Shown here in pieces: positions 1 to 8,980 of a DNA stretch of 64,000 bases. Origin of the DNA: Edwardsiella piscicida (GTDB lineage: Bacteria > Pseudomonadota > Gammaproteobacteria > Enterobacterales > Enterobacteriaceae); NCBI RefSeq assembly GCF_001896205.1, contig NZ_MPNU01000001.1, positions 425,050 through 489,049 of the forward strand, read 5' to 3'. The position numbers and the translations under genes are program-made. Numbering within the stretch: position 1 is the first letter of the stretch; every line of letters starts with the position of its first letter. The notes under the pieces were generated by a model. That model worked only from the letters and a program-made list of their open reading frames with translations, did not search any database and was not told the origin of the DNA.

Positions 1-1175
1 ACGATATAGTCATAGCTACCGTCAGGCAGGTTGCTCGACGGTGAAACAGACCAGTTTCCCTCGGCGTCGGTAATGGTCGTCAGCGTGAGGCTGCCGATGA
101 CAACCTTAATGATTGCGCCGGGCTCCGCTGTGCCTAAAAGGATTGGCTTGGAATTATTGGTGATTGCGTCATTGGCTACCCCGCTATCGCTATCAGGATC
201 TAACATGGCGGTCAATTCATCAATTTGACTATCGATGGTAATTTTTATCGTCGTGGTGGCGGTCTTGCCATTGCCATCGACGATATTGAGCGTCACATCA
301 TAGGCCCCGTCGGGAAGCCCCGGTTGAATTTGTAGTGCCCATTTCCCTTCACTATCAACCGTCAGTGGATAGGGGGTCCCATTAATCGTCAGCGTTGCCG
401 TTGCGCCCGGCGTAGCATTACCGATGAAGGTCGGCGTAGTTAAATTGGTCAGCCCATCACCGATTTTGCCCGAGTCAGACTTTTCATCGAGTGCGCCAGA
501 GATGAAGAGCGGAAGATCGGATAGCGCAGGTTTGGCCTCTACGTCATTTTGTTTACCCGATGCGTTCTCTGATGCAGAAGAGGAGGAGGACGAAAGCGGC
601 GCCGGCGGGATAGGCGGTTTCGGCGGTGCTTCCTGGACATCCATCTCATGCGGCTTTAAATTTGTAGACAGCGTTGATTTCACCTTTTTATCAATGATTT
701 CCTTTTGCTGTTCTACCTTATCCTTTTCTTTGACTATTTCGCGTAACGCATCCTCTTGTTTTTTGAGAAGCTCGTCATATTCACTGATCTTCTTTTGCAG
801 GTTCTCCTGCTGAATTTTTTCTATCGCGGGTTCATCTACACCGGGAAGTTCTGAGAATTGTGCAGGGGTTTCACTCTCGGTGCTTTTGTCTTTATCTTCA
901 ATTTTATCAGCAAGGTATACGGTATCTAACCCTAGCTGTATGGTATTGATGGATGAAATAACCTGACTTTGGGTGATCTCACTCCCTGTCGTATCACTCA
1001 GCTTGATATTTCCAAGTACTAAATCAGTCAGCCCATCCTTTACCGTTGAAACACGGCCGTCGGCAAAGGTGATGACTAAATCAAAGCCACTTACTGTAAA
1101 TGCTTTAACATTATCGATATGATTATTTGCAGTGGGGTTATTGTTTAATGTCGCACTCTTGCTATCTGTTGTCAT
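1..1175 (-). CDS. Giant SiiE/BapA-like Ig-repeat adhesin, N-terminal part (gene continues past left edge)
   Basis: The reverse strand is open from an ATG at 1175 to the window edge, giving about 391 residues with no stop. The start is supported by GGGAG eight bases upstream. In order: a beta-rich N-terminal region (about 1-110), a highly charged heptad-like coiled coil (about 116-175), a Pro/Ser-rich linker (about 181-205) and at least two bacterial Ig-like domains (from about 229 and 322) with the typical N/D-G, D..G.W and L.DG.Y spacing. There is no Sec signal peptide. This is the N-terminal plan of Salmonella SiiE, a non-fimbrial adhesin exported by a type I system and retained at the surface. 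The neighbouring divergent genes encode such a system. The C-terminus, where the export signal would be, is not visible. BapA-type biofilm protein is an alternative. Confidence 0.8.
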   Translation of the reverse strand, partial: MTTDSKSATLNNNPTANNHIDNVKAFTVSGFDLVITFADGRVSTVKDGLTDLVLGNIKLSDTTGSEITQSQVISSINTIQLGLDTVYLADKIEDKDKSTESETPAQFSELPGVDEPAIEKIQQENLQKKISEYDELLKKQEDALREIVKEKDKVEQQKEIIDKKVKSTLSTNLKPHEMDVQEAPPKPPIPPAPLSSSSSSASENASGKQNDVEAKPALSDLPLFISGALDEKSDSGKIGDGLTNLTTPTFIGNATPGATATLTINGTPYPLTVDSEGKWALQIQPGLPDGAYDVTLNIVDGNGKTATTTIKITIDSQIDELTAMLDPDSDSGVANDAITNNSKPILLGTAEPGAIIKVVIGSLTLTTITDAEGNWSVSPSSNLPDGSYDYI

Positions 1176-1397
1176 GGACAACGCTCCCAGTGTCAGTGTG
1201 TATTCAATATGTTATGGAGATAAACTGAGTCATATTTATCTAAAGGGGAATAAGTCTACAGCCTATCAACAATTAAATGAATTGCGCCAACCAACAATGA
1301 GCCAATAGTATTGTTAGCCAAGCCTATTATACTCACCCTGTTTTTATTTTATTGTTATTTTATGTCCATAGATTATTTTCATTGTTTGGATTTGGTG
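1176..1397. promoter_or_regulatory. Divergent intergenic region between adhesin and secretion operon
   Basis: AT-rich spacer between two divergent start codons. It must hold the promoters of the giant adhesin (leftward) and of the secretion operon (rightward). I do not see a convincing -35/-10 pair or operator. An in-frame TTG at 1311 would extend the first rightward gene into this region, but that start is less likely. Confidence 0.5.
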
Positions 1398-1841
1398 ATG
1401 GAAGACAGTAGCGTTGATGACGATTTAGCACCGATGGTGGATGGATTGAGTGGCGCGCTATGTGCACTTATTTTAGTCTGTGTTGTCTTTATTATATCTG
1501 CTACTGATGTAATTACTGCATCCCGTAGTAATAATCTGAGTTTCCGTGACTCCACCGTGGACTTTAGTAAAAAGACTATTTTCTACAGCGGAGCTCTCTC
1601 TCTTTCTGATACCGATATTTTAGATATTCGCGATGACTTCCTCTCTCAAAAGTATAGTGTGATAACATTTTACGGAGCTATATCTGATAAAATTTCAAGT
1701 CATTCTGAGAAGAATACATATAATCTTCTGAAATTATATGCGAAGTTGGAATTGCCTAAGGATATCGAGGTTAAATTTAAGCAGGGCGACGTTTCCTTGT
1801 GTGGGAATAGCTTGGCGTGTATCTATTGGAGTGCTAATTAA
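1398..1841 (+). CDS. SiiA-like inner-membrane protein (MotB/TolR-like partner)
   Basis: A 147-residue protein from the ATG at 1398. The frame is open from TTG 1311, but from 1398 it begins Met-Glu-Asp, as I recall Salmonella SiiA beginning, and then has one membrane helix (about 16-37) followed by about 105 periplasmic residues. An Asp at position 15, just before the helix, sits where SiiA carries the Asp implicated in proton conduction. SiiA and SiiB form a MotAB-like channel that controls release of the SiiE adhesin. The gene abuts the next one (TAA directly followed by ATG). The periplasmic part is shorter than in SiiA (about 210 residues in total). No strong ribosome binding site decides between starts. 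Family assignment rests on size, topology, the Asp and context. Confidence 0.65.
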   Translation: MEDSSVDDDLAPMVDGLSGALCALILVCVVFIISATDVITASRSNNLSFRDSTVDFSKKTIFYSGALSLSDTDILDIRDDFLSQKYSVITFYGAISDKISSHSEKNTYNLLKLYAKLELPKDIEVKFKQGDVSLCGNSLACIYWSAN

Positions 1842-2942
1842 ATGTATTGGTTAGGTTTGTTGTTTTATATCTTATCTGGTCTGAGCTATGTGGCTTTTCC
1901 TGCTGTAAAAAACATGGTCAATCAGGCTCTCCTTCTGGCACCACAGATTTCTTATGCGTGCGCCGTATTGTTTATTTATCCACTGGCTATTTTTCTCTGT
2001 CATCTGATTTTTAGGATGAAAAGTAAAAAATATTATTTGTTATTGGCAACACAGACAAAGCTTGCCGCGTCAATCGCTGTCTCATTAGGTCTTATTGGTA
2101 CATTTATAGGACTTACCGATATGATATTGGCGATCTCCAGTTCACTGGGGGGCGATGGTAACCTCGCGACAAAAATGAATGCGATGATTTCATCGATATC
2201 AACAGCGTTAGGCGCGATGTCTTATGCCTTTCTTACCTCTATCGTGGGCGTATCTATTTCAGTCTTGCTGTTGATTAGCTTGAACTTTTGGGCTTTCTAT
2301 TATAAGTCGGAAAAGGAAGATGACAGTAAACCGGAGAGAGCGCGCTCTCTAGAGTTGCAGGAGTTATTGAAACGAATATCAGTTATTGAGTCTGTGAATG
2401 TCAATATTGCCAATAAATTAATCGCTATCCCAGAAAATACGCAACTGACTGAGATGTTAGCTAAAAATAGTGCGGATATGGTGATGCATCTGGGAAAAAT
2501 TGAAGAAGGCCTACAAACCATTGGCCATTCGATAAAAAAAGTTGGTGAAGAGAATATCGAAAAATCGAGTCATATGTTAGAGATCTTATCGGGTATTGAA
2601 GGTAATGGCATTTCTACCGGTAATAAACTTGAACGCTGCATTGAGCGCCTGAGTGAATTTAACGTACAAATGAATGTTCAGCGGGTTATGTTTAAAGAGC
2701 ATTTTGAGAATGTTTGTGATTCAGGGATAAGTAATGCTAAGAGTATCAATGAAATGCTTGCTGTCCAAGCAACTCAGACAAACCTGTTTAAGGAACATTT
2801 TGAATTTGTTCAGAAAATGAGTCATGCAAATCATGAACAACTTAAAAACATTATCGACTCTCAAGCCAACTATATTAATGAACAGGGAAGATTTAAAAAT
2901 AAGTTAAAAGATGTATTGAAGGTAATTGCAAATGAAAATTAA
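1842..2942 (+). CDS. SiiB-like MotA/TolQ/ExbB-family proton-channel protein
   Basis: A 366-residue inner-membrane protein. Hydrophobic segments lie at about 2-20, 37-57, 75-98 and 122-155. The third and fourth carry the family signature: a Gly-rich LGLIGTFIGL segment and an ALGAMSYAFLTSIVGV-type segment. A long, charged, probably coiled-coil cytoplasmic tail follows (about 165-366). MotA/TolQ/ExbB proteins build the stator that couples proton flow to work in the envelope. In SPI-4, SiiB does this with SiiA for the adhesin secretion machine. It starts immediately after the SiiA-like stop and overlaps the next gene by 11 bases, so translation is likely coupled. Confidence 0.75.
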   Translation: MYWLGLLFYILSGLSYVAFPAVKNMVNQALLLAPQISYACAVLFIYPLAIFLCHLIFRMKSKKYYLLLATQTKLAASIAVSLGLIGTFIGLTDMILAISSSLGGDGNLATKMNAMISSISTALGAMSYAFLTSIVGVSISVLLLISLNFWAFYYKSEKEDDSKPERARSLELQELLKRISVIESVNVNIANKLIAIPENTQLTEMLAKNSADMVMHLGKIEEGLQTIGHSIKKVGEENIEKSSHMLEILSGIEGNGISTGNKLERCIERLSEFNVQMNVQRVMFKEHFENVCDSGISNAKSINEMLAVQATQTNLFKEHFEFVQKMSHANHEQLKNIIDSQANYINEQGRFKNKLKDVLKVIANEN

Positions 2943-4155
2943 ATCTCTAGCTATTATCCTATGCGCTATTATTGCGAGCCCATTTGCTCAGGCAAAGCAG
3001 GCGACTGAGAATTACGTTGATTTTATTAATAGCGTCTATGACCAGTCTGATGTGATTCATATTAAAATATTAGAGCTAGAGTCTGAGTTGCTGCGCTCTA
3101 AACAAACTAATTTTTATTATTCACCCAAGGTTTCGGCAGAAAGTAAGTATAAAACAGATAACTCGCGCGGGGAGATATTTGACTCTAAGGTGATGGTGAA
3201 TTCACTTATTTATAGCTCATCGCTTCCTGAACGCTTTAAAGAGAAGGATAGCCGGATCCGCAGCGCCGAGCTTGGATTGTTAAAAGAAAAAGAGAATTTA
3301 TACAAGTCAACAATGGAGAATCTTGTTGGCATTAAATATTATAGTGATTTAGATCTCAAGGCACAAAAGCTAGAGAGAGAGGCGATTAGTTTATATAACC
3401 AAATAGAGGGGCGGTATCTTTCAGGCATTGCCAAGGCCAGCGACGTAGAGCAAGCCAAGTTGCTTATTCAGAGAATAAAAACAGAGTCGGAGGGCATTAA
3501 CAAAGAGATTGAACTGCTGAAGGCAAACATAGAGCTGTCTACGGGGATTCAATACCCCGCGCAGGGAGTTTATTTGCCAGATACTATTCTGAATAAAATT
3601 AATAGCTATAAGGCGGATGAAAAGAAAATATATAACAATCTTGATTATCAGCTTATTGGTGAACAAGCTGAATCGGCAAAGTTTAACGCTCAGCAGCAAG
3701 ATAATTTAATGCAGCTTAGTTTGGTTGCTGAAGAGCGTTATAATAACCGGCGGCGCGTTGATAATGATTCTTATGCTGGTATCCAAGTATCGGTAAATGT
3801 GTTTGATCTTGATCGGAAAGTGGCTAAGCAGACGGGCATGAAATCATATGAAGTGCTGAAAAGACGCATGGACTTTAAATATAAAGAGTCGATGGCGAAG
3901 ATCAGGACACTGCAGCTGACGTCAAACTCCAATCAAAAAGAAATAAAAGGAATGGAGGATCAGCTTAATACGACAAGTATTATTATTGCCAATCAAAAGC
4001 AAGAGTATAACATATCACAATCTTCATATTATGAAATGCTTAATACCCAGTATGATTATTTTTCGTTAGAACGAAGGATTACGGATATGAAGATTAGTGA
4101 GACGATCAATAAAATATCTTTATTGCAGGTTACTGGAAATCTATTAAGCCTATAA
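2932..4155 (+). CDS. SiiC-like outer-membrane efflux protein (TolC family)
   Basis: A 407-residue protein with a clear Sec signal peptide (MKIK... to ...FAQA, about 1-22). The ATG at 2932 fits this better than the TTG six bases earlier. The mature part is long, helical and charged with internal repeats (about 30-210 and 220-407), as in TolC-type trimeric exit ducts. In a type I system this protein forms the outer-membrane channel. It lies between the SiiB-like and HlyD-like genes in the same order as siiB-siiC-siiD, overlapping the former by 11 bases and separated from the latter by two. A dedicated TolC beside the transporter suggests the locus does not depend on housekeeping TolC. Confidence 0.78.
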   Translation: MKIKSLAIILCAIIASPFAQAKQATENYVDFINSVYDQSDVIHIKILELESELLRSKQTNFYYSPKVSAESKYKTDNSRGEIFDSKVMVNSLIYSSSLPERFKEKDSRIRSAELGLLKEKENLYKSTMENLVGIKYYSDLDLKAQKLEREAISLYNQIEGRYLSGIAKASDVEQAKLLIQRIKTESEGINKEIELLKANIELSTGIQYPAQGVYLPDTILNKINSYKADEKKIYNNLDYQLIGEQAESAKFNAQQQDNLMQLSLVAEERYNNRRRVDNDSYAGIQVSVNVFDLDRKVAKQTGMKSYEVLKRRMDFKYKESMAKIRTLQLTSNSNQKEIKGMEDQLNTTSIIIANQKQEYNISQSSYYEMLNTQYDYFSLERRITDMKISETINKISLLQVTGNLLSL

Positions 4156-4157
4156 AA

Positions 4158-5393
4158 ATGAGTGATAGCATAATTTCTCGTAAGCTTATGATTTTATTGG
4201 GTGTAATGCTGGTGCTTGTTTTTTATATCTGCATTGCCAAAATAGACATTGTAACGCCTGGCACCGGTGTTATTACTGGCGCCGCTGATAAGCTTGTTAT
4301 CGTGAGTCCTGACTCAGGGTTTATTAATAAGTTCGATCTCAAAACGGGGTCTTTAGTTAAACAAGGAGATATTTTATTTTCTTATACCAATCTTGAGGTG
4401 TTTCATCAAGAGAAGACCCTGAATGAATTAGTCTTGTTTGCTGATACGCGCATCCATAATCTAGAAGAGGATCAGCGATTACTCAAGATGATATTAGATG
4501 GCAATGTCTCTAAAGAGAAAGGATTTTCATCCCAGAATACCTCTATTCCAGTACAGGAGTTAAGTGCGTTTAAGTTGCTTAATGAATATTTTTCCCTTAA
4601 GAATGAAGAGGATAATCTAAAACTTCGCGAGCAAAAAATGTTGGAGGAAAAGGATGATCTTAATCATCGAGTTCTTCTTCTGAAGAGGAAGGGAGGCCTG
4701 TTGAGATCGGCAAAGGCTCCTGAGATCGAGATTATAAATAATCAATCGGAAGTTAGTCAGATTATCTCTCAGATAACATCTGGAGACATTAGCTTGCTCT
4801 CATTGCAGAATGATATGAAGGCGGCCAGCAACAGGTTTCGCAGCAGCGTTCTTGAGCAGCTAAATAATAATTCTGATCAGCTTCAGGTGCTGCGTAGAGA
4901 GCGCCTTGAAAATATTGGCCGCCTTGAGTTGTTAAGAAGTAAAATCATAGCAAATAGCGTTGTATCACCGATTAATGGCGTCGTTCTGAGTATTGAGCGG
5001 AATTTTGATAAAGGATCCTATGTTGAAAATTCACAGCCTGTAATGACGATCAAGAAAAATAATGAAAATAAGGTGATTGATGCAAAAATTTTATCAAAAT
5101 ACAGGCCGTTTATATATGCAGATGCCTCGGTGAAGATTGTTATAAACTCACCAGGGTATAAAAATAATATAAATGGTCACATTGCTAAAATTAGCGCCGA
5201 TTCTTTTTCTGATGATGAGGCGAGAGGCGGTGAGCGCTATTATAAAGTAGAGATTAAACCTGATGATAAGGCCGTGGTTCCTCCTGAGCTTGAAGGCGTT
5301 CAGGTTAATGTTTATGCATTAAGCAAAAAGATAACTCTGCTGAATTATATGACGGCATTGGTCGGTGATAACATAACCTTTAATGTTTGGTGA
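4158..5393 (+). CDS. SiiD-like periplasmic adaptor (HlyD family)
   Basis: A 411-residue membrane-fusion protein. It has a short cytoplasmic N-terminus, one membrane helix (about 9-27), a lipoyl-like half motif (VSPDSGFINKF..., about 50-70), a long helical hairpin (about 95-255), the second lipoyl half (SPINGVVLSIE, about 272-283) and a beta-barrel region to the end. HlyD-type adaptors link the inner-membrane ABC exporter to the TolC-like duct. It starts two bases after the preceding stop in a tightly packed operon. The length is close to SiiD (about 425 residues by recall). Confidence 0.8.
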   Translation: MSDSIISRKLMILLGVMLVLVFYICIAKIDIVTPGTGVITGAADKLVIVSPDSGFINKFDLKTGSLVKQGDILFSYTNLEVFHQEKTLNELVLFADTRIHNLEEDQRLLKMILDGNVSKEKGFSSQNTSIPVQELSAFKLLNEYFSLKNEEDNLKLREQKMLEEKDDLNHRVLLLKRKGGLLRSAKAPEIEIINNQSEVSQIISQITSGDISLLSLQNDMKAASNRFRSSVLEQLNNNSDQLQVLRRERLENIGRLELLRSKIIANSVVSPINGVVLSIERNFDKGSYVENSQPVMTIKKNNENKVIDAKILSKYRPFIYADASVKIVINSPGYKNNINGHIAKISADSFSDDEARGGERYYKVEIKPDDKAVVPPELEGVQVNVYALSKKITLLNYMTALVGDNITFNVW

Positions 5394-5401
5394 TATTGAT
5401 T

Positions 5402-5812
5402 ATGTTGGGATTTGTTTCTGCTTTATCATCTGCAGTCGCGATAATGATATTGTTAATGTCAATATTGCTAGCTAATACTATTGCCATTCTTTTAGAGAAT
5501 GAAAATGAAATTAATGTAGCGAACTTAATATATGACAATCCGGAACAGTCTGTCGCTATAATTGGCGCAGAGCAAGGCTATTCAATATCAGCTAAAGATA
5601 TCTTGCCATTAGCGGACAAAGATTCATCGGTGAAGTTGTATTGTACCTACGGTTATAACTTGAATATGGAAATGGCAAGGAAATACCTTACATATAATTA
5701 TCTTGTGCTTAAGGTGGCATTAAAAGATAAAACTATAATAGTTGAGCAGCCTATTTATAAACCGCTCAGTAAAAATAATTGTGTTGTGGAAGAGTTGAGC
5801 GATGAAAAATAA
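5402..5812 (+). CDS. Unrecognised small membrane protein in the type I secretion operon
   Basis: A 136-residue protein from ATG 5402; in-frame TTG 5387 and GTG 5390 upstream would overlap the HlyD-like gene. One strongly hydrophobic segment (about 5-33) is followed by about 100 soluble residues containing a conspicuous central Cys-Thr-Tyr-Gly-Tyr stretch and a second Cys near the end. I do not recognise the family. It overlaps the ABC exporter start by 11 bases, so it is clearly part of the operon. The Salmonella siiABCDEF order, as I recall it, has siiE rather than a gene like this between siiD and siiF. A role as accessory subunit of the exporter or adhesin retention is inference only. Confidence 0.65.
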   Translation: MLGFVSALSSAVAIMILLMSILLANTIAILLENENEINVANLIYDNPEQSVAIIGAEQGYSISAKDILPLADKDSSVKLYCTYGYNLNMEMARKYLTYNYLVLKVALKDKTIIVEQPIYKPLSKNNCVVEELSDEK

Positions 5813-7769
5813 TTTTTTTGATATCATGCGTAAATATTGTTTCATCGAAGGTGAGCGCTTTAATACGAAAAATAAAAGCACCGAAATGCAGGATGTTATC
5901 ATTAATATTAATGAGTATATTGTTAATTATTTTTTTGAGTTCACTGTTACCTCTGTCTCATATCAGAATAACACGTCACTGCCAAAAACATTTGTGGTCG
6001 AGTGGGGTGAGTCCAACTATATTATTTTGCAGAGGGAGAGTAATAGGCTAATTAACTTAACATCATCCATCACCATTGCAAACGATGACTTAATCAACAA
6101 GAGAGTGTTCTTTTTATCGAAAGAGCTAAAAAAAATAGATGATAATGATGCTTTCTCTGCCATAAAAAAAATGACACCGAGAGCTAGTTATTTTTCATTG
6201 GGGTTGATATTTTTTGCATTAATCACCCCGCTGTACTCCAACTTGTTTAACACACGATTGATTTACAGTGATTCATACAATTCGATATTTTTTGTGACGG
6301 GAGTGTTCATCCTTTTTGTCATACTGGAGTTGTTGCTTAAAAGTATTGTGTATGCGAAAACGGCCCAGCAAGTTAAAACAAACAACATCACATGCAATGC
6401 GTTCTATTTATATTTGTTGAAGCTATCTAACTGTCGTAATGCAGCGGTAAAAATTAGAACAATAGACTCATCTGCCACCGCCCTATGGGAGTCATATCCA
6501 TTGATTCCCGTTGATTTTTCTTTGGCTCTTTTGTTTCTTGTTTGCCTGTTTTCCATGATGAGCATATATGCCTTTCCGCTTTTTATTTACTATATCATAT
6601 TGACTTTTTTATGTGTTTACGTGCGTTTTTCTGCATATAAGAAAACGTTGCAAACGAACACCTCTAGCTATGAAAAAATGTCCACATTGATTTCTTTGGA
6701 AGAGAAAAGGAAAGAGCTGAAGTTTTTACGCGGAAATTTCTGTGAGAAGTTGTTAATGGATAAGACCACTAAAGATGAATATACCAAGATGGAGATGAAT
6801 ATTGATAATCACCACTGGGCTGAGTTGATAAAGTCCAATTCGTTTGTCTCCATGGTGGTTATGTTCATTTGCTCTTATTTTGCAGTGGTCAATGGTGCGC
6901 TAACTACCGCATCTATTATTGCTATCATGATAATCAATTCTCGCCTATCTGGTGCGTTAGTTGGTGGTATCAATAAGATGTATTTATCTAAACTCCATGC
7001 CTTTCATATCAAGAGTAGTTTGGGGGAGTTATTAAAGGATCGAGATCAATGTATTTCCCATAATGGTATCGCCATCTCTCACATAGAAAACTTTTCCGTT
7101 AGTCATCTAACCATTCCATTTCTTGATAGCGCTCTGGTTAACGGGTTGTCTTTAAGTGCGGTGCCGGGCGATATCATTGGTATCACCGGGGCCTCAGGGA
7201 CAGGTAAGTCATCATTAATAAAAGCATTGTCGAACTCATTTAATGATTACTCTGGTACGATTAAATTAAATAATGTCGATATAAAGAATGTGTCCGCGGA
7301 CTATATTAATAACTGTATATCCTATCACTCGACAAATAGCCGCTTTATCAAGGGAACGTTGCGTGAAAACTTTATGGTCTATGGCATTGTTAACGATCAG
7401 GATATCATCGACATCTTATCGTTGTGCTGTAAGAAACTCACGCTTTCTCGAGAAAATATAGATGAGAAATATGTGGATGAGCTTAACTTGTCCAACGGTG
7501 AAAGGCAGAAGGTCTTGCTGTGCATGGCATTGTTTAAAAAACCAGAGGTTATCTTCTTAGATGAGTCGACATCTTTTTTATCATCCGCTGATGCTATCAC
7601 CTTTCTTGAGGAGATCAAGAGTTGCTATGCGCACGCCATTGTATTTTTTGCGACGCATGATATCGCGTTGAAAAATATGTTTACCCAGATAGTGACATTG
7701 CCATATGGCGAGGTGATGAGTCACAATGATTCTGTAATCAATATACCCATGCTAAAAATTAAACGCTAG
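5802..7769 (+). CDS. SiiF-like type I secretion ABC transporter
   Basis: A 655-residue exporter half-transporter. An N-terminal soluble domain (about 1-120) lacks an obvious Cys/His peptidase motif, so it is probably an inactive C39-like domain. A membrane domain of about six helices follows (about 125-380), then an ATPase domain with Walker A (GASGTGKSS, about 463-471), a slightly atypical signature (LSNGE rather than LSGGQ, about 562), Walker B (VIFLDES, about 583) and the switch His (ATHD, about 617). It would energise export of the giant adhesin through the HlyD- and TolC-like partners. It is the last gene of the operon. SiiF is about 690 residues by recall, so the length fits. Confidence 0.85.
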   Translation: MKNNFFDIMRKYCFIEGERFNTKNKSTEMQDVIININEYIVNYFFEFTVTSVSYQNNTSLPKTFVVEWGESNYIILQRESNRLINLTSSITIANDDLINKRVFFLSKELKKIDDNDAFSAIKKMTPRASYFSLGLIFFALITPLYSNLFNTRLIYSDSYNSIFFVTGVFILFVILELLLKSIVYAKTAQQVKTNNITCNAFYLYLLKLSNCRNAAVKIRTIDSSATALWESYPLIPVDFSLALLFLVCLFSMMSIYAFPLFIYYIILTFLCVYVRFSAYKKTLQTNTSSYEKMSTLISLEEKRKELKFLRGNFCEKLLMDKTTKDEYTKMEMNIDNHHWAELIKSNSFVSMVVMFICSYFAVVNGALTTASIIAIMIINSRLSGALVGGINKMYLSKLHAFHIKSSLGELLKDRDQCISHNGIAISHIENFSVSHLTIPFLDSALVNGLSLSAVPGDIIGITGASGTGKSSLIKALSNSFNDYSGTIKLNNVDIKNVSADYINNCISYHSTNSRFIKGTLRENFMVYGIVNDQDIIDILSLCCKKLTLSRENIDEKYVDELNLSNGERQKVLLCMALFKKPEVIFLDESTSFLSSADAITFLEEIKSCYAHAIVFFATHDIALKNMFTQIVTLPYGEVMSHNDSVINIPMLKIKR

Positions 7770-8913
7770 GGATGTAGGCTGCGCTGTTAGCGGCGCGCCT
7801 CCCTGTTTTGCTGCGTGGTGACATCAGCGGAATGCACTTTTTTACAGACTTCGGATACGTTGCTCCGGCGTCTGGTTCTTTTCCGGCGCATCAGGGCTAT
7901 GTCGGGTATCCTCCCGTTATGATTCCGCGATATTTACCGATGTAGTCCCCTACGGCAGACGCCAAATTACGCTCGGCTCATCGCGAAAACCGCCGTTAAA
8001 TGACGCGAGCGGGGCATTCTCTGCTGACTTTCCCGGGCGGTGAGTCGTCTTAAGGGGGAGCCGGTGTGTAGACAGAATGACCACCGTGACCCCTTCGAAA
8101 CCCTTCCTGTATTCTCCGTGATGACCCTTCTTAGCGCGATGATACTCCCCTTTGACGCGGGGGTAGGCATTCGCGATTAACGCTATCGACGGCGGCTAAC
8201 GTGGACGGCAACGTTCGGAACGGATTACCGGCAATAACGTTGGTGCTCTGCTCAGCCCCACGCCGGTATCTCTGGATGCACGCAGCGTGAATGACCCTCA
8301 TGGCCCATCGAGGGAAACGCTGTGCGCTGGCATATCCCTTCGTGGCAAATAAATACGGCGTGTTTGCTTATGGCGCATCTAACCAGTCTCTCCTCAAGAG
8401 AGGGCATATGCATGCGTTGAACCGCGTGGCGAATATGGGTTTGCGCTATTTTTCTTATTCACTATCGCTATGACGACGGCGACAGTGGTACGGCGTACGG
8501 TTTTATATCATCCGACGACGGCCATGACGTGTGCCAATAGGATAGGCTACCGGCCATCGGGCGATGGGATTGCGCTTTTGCGCTGGACGCCATAAATACG
8601 CTTGGTCCGGGATGACATCAGCCCGGCCGAGGTTCTAGGGACGGATTTTGGCGTCCAAGTCTGACGACGGCAGTATCGCGCTATCTCGTCTGAGGGTTCC
8701 CATTTCCGCCTGATCGCCTGTCGACGTCGACTGGATTTAGAGTGAAGTCGTCCACTCGTGGGTATCTCGCGACGTTGTTCTGCCTGGTACCGTTGTCTTG
8801 CCGGGTAAGGGCAGGCCGAAGGCTCGGTGGGACACTGGCTATGAAGCAAAAGGTGGGGGGGTAATCAGCCTGGTCTATCAGACGATGAGTCGCGGCGTAT
8901 TTCTCTAATAAAG
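7770..8913. other. 1.1-kb stretch with no intact gene (decayed DNA)
   Basis: No open frame longer than about 100 codons, and none with a recognisable product or good start signals. Base composition changes abruptly from the AT-rich secretion operon to more mixed DNA. I looked for transposase remnants, terminal inverted repeats and tRNA-like ends and saw none that I could defend. It looks like eroded coding DNA between two horizontally acquired blocks. Confidence 0.5.
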
Positions 8914-8951
8914 AAACCCCAGGGGGCGAACCATCGCAACCCCTGAGGTTT
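8914..8951 (-). terminator. Rho-independent terminator of the invasin gene
   Basis: On the reverse strand, 30 bases after the invasin stop, a 12-bp stem (AAACCTCAGGGG pairing with CCCCTGGGGTTT, one G-T pair) with a 13-base loop is followed by a T-rich tail. Confidence 0.75.
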
Positions 8952-8980
8952 ATGTGTACTGCTTTAATGTATAGCCTGTT

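Noticed and set aside
7967-8170. 67-codon reverse open frame, possible transposase remnant
   Set aside because: Arg/Ser-rich composition without any transposase motif, no terminal repeats.
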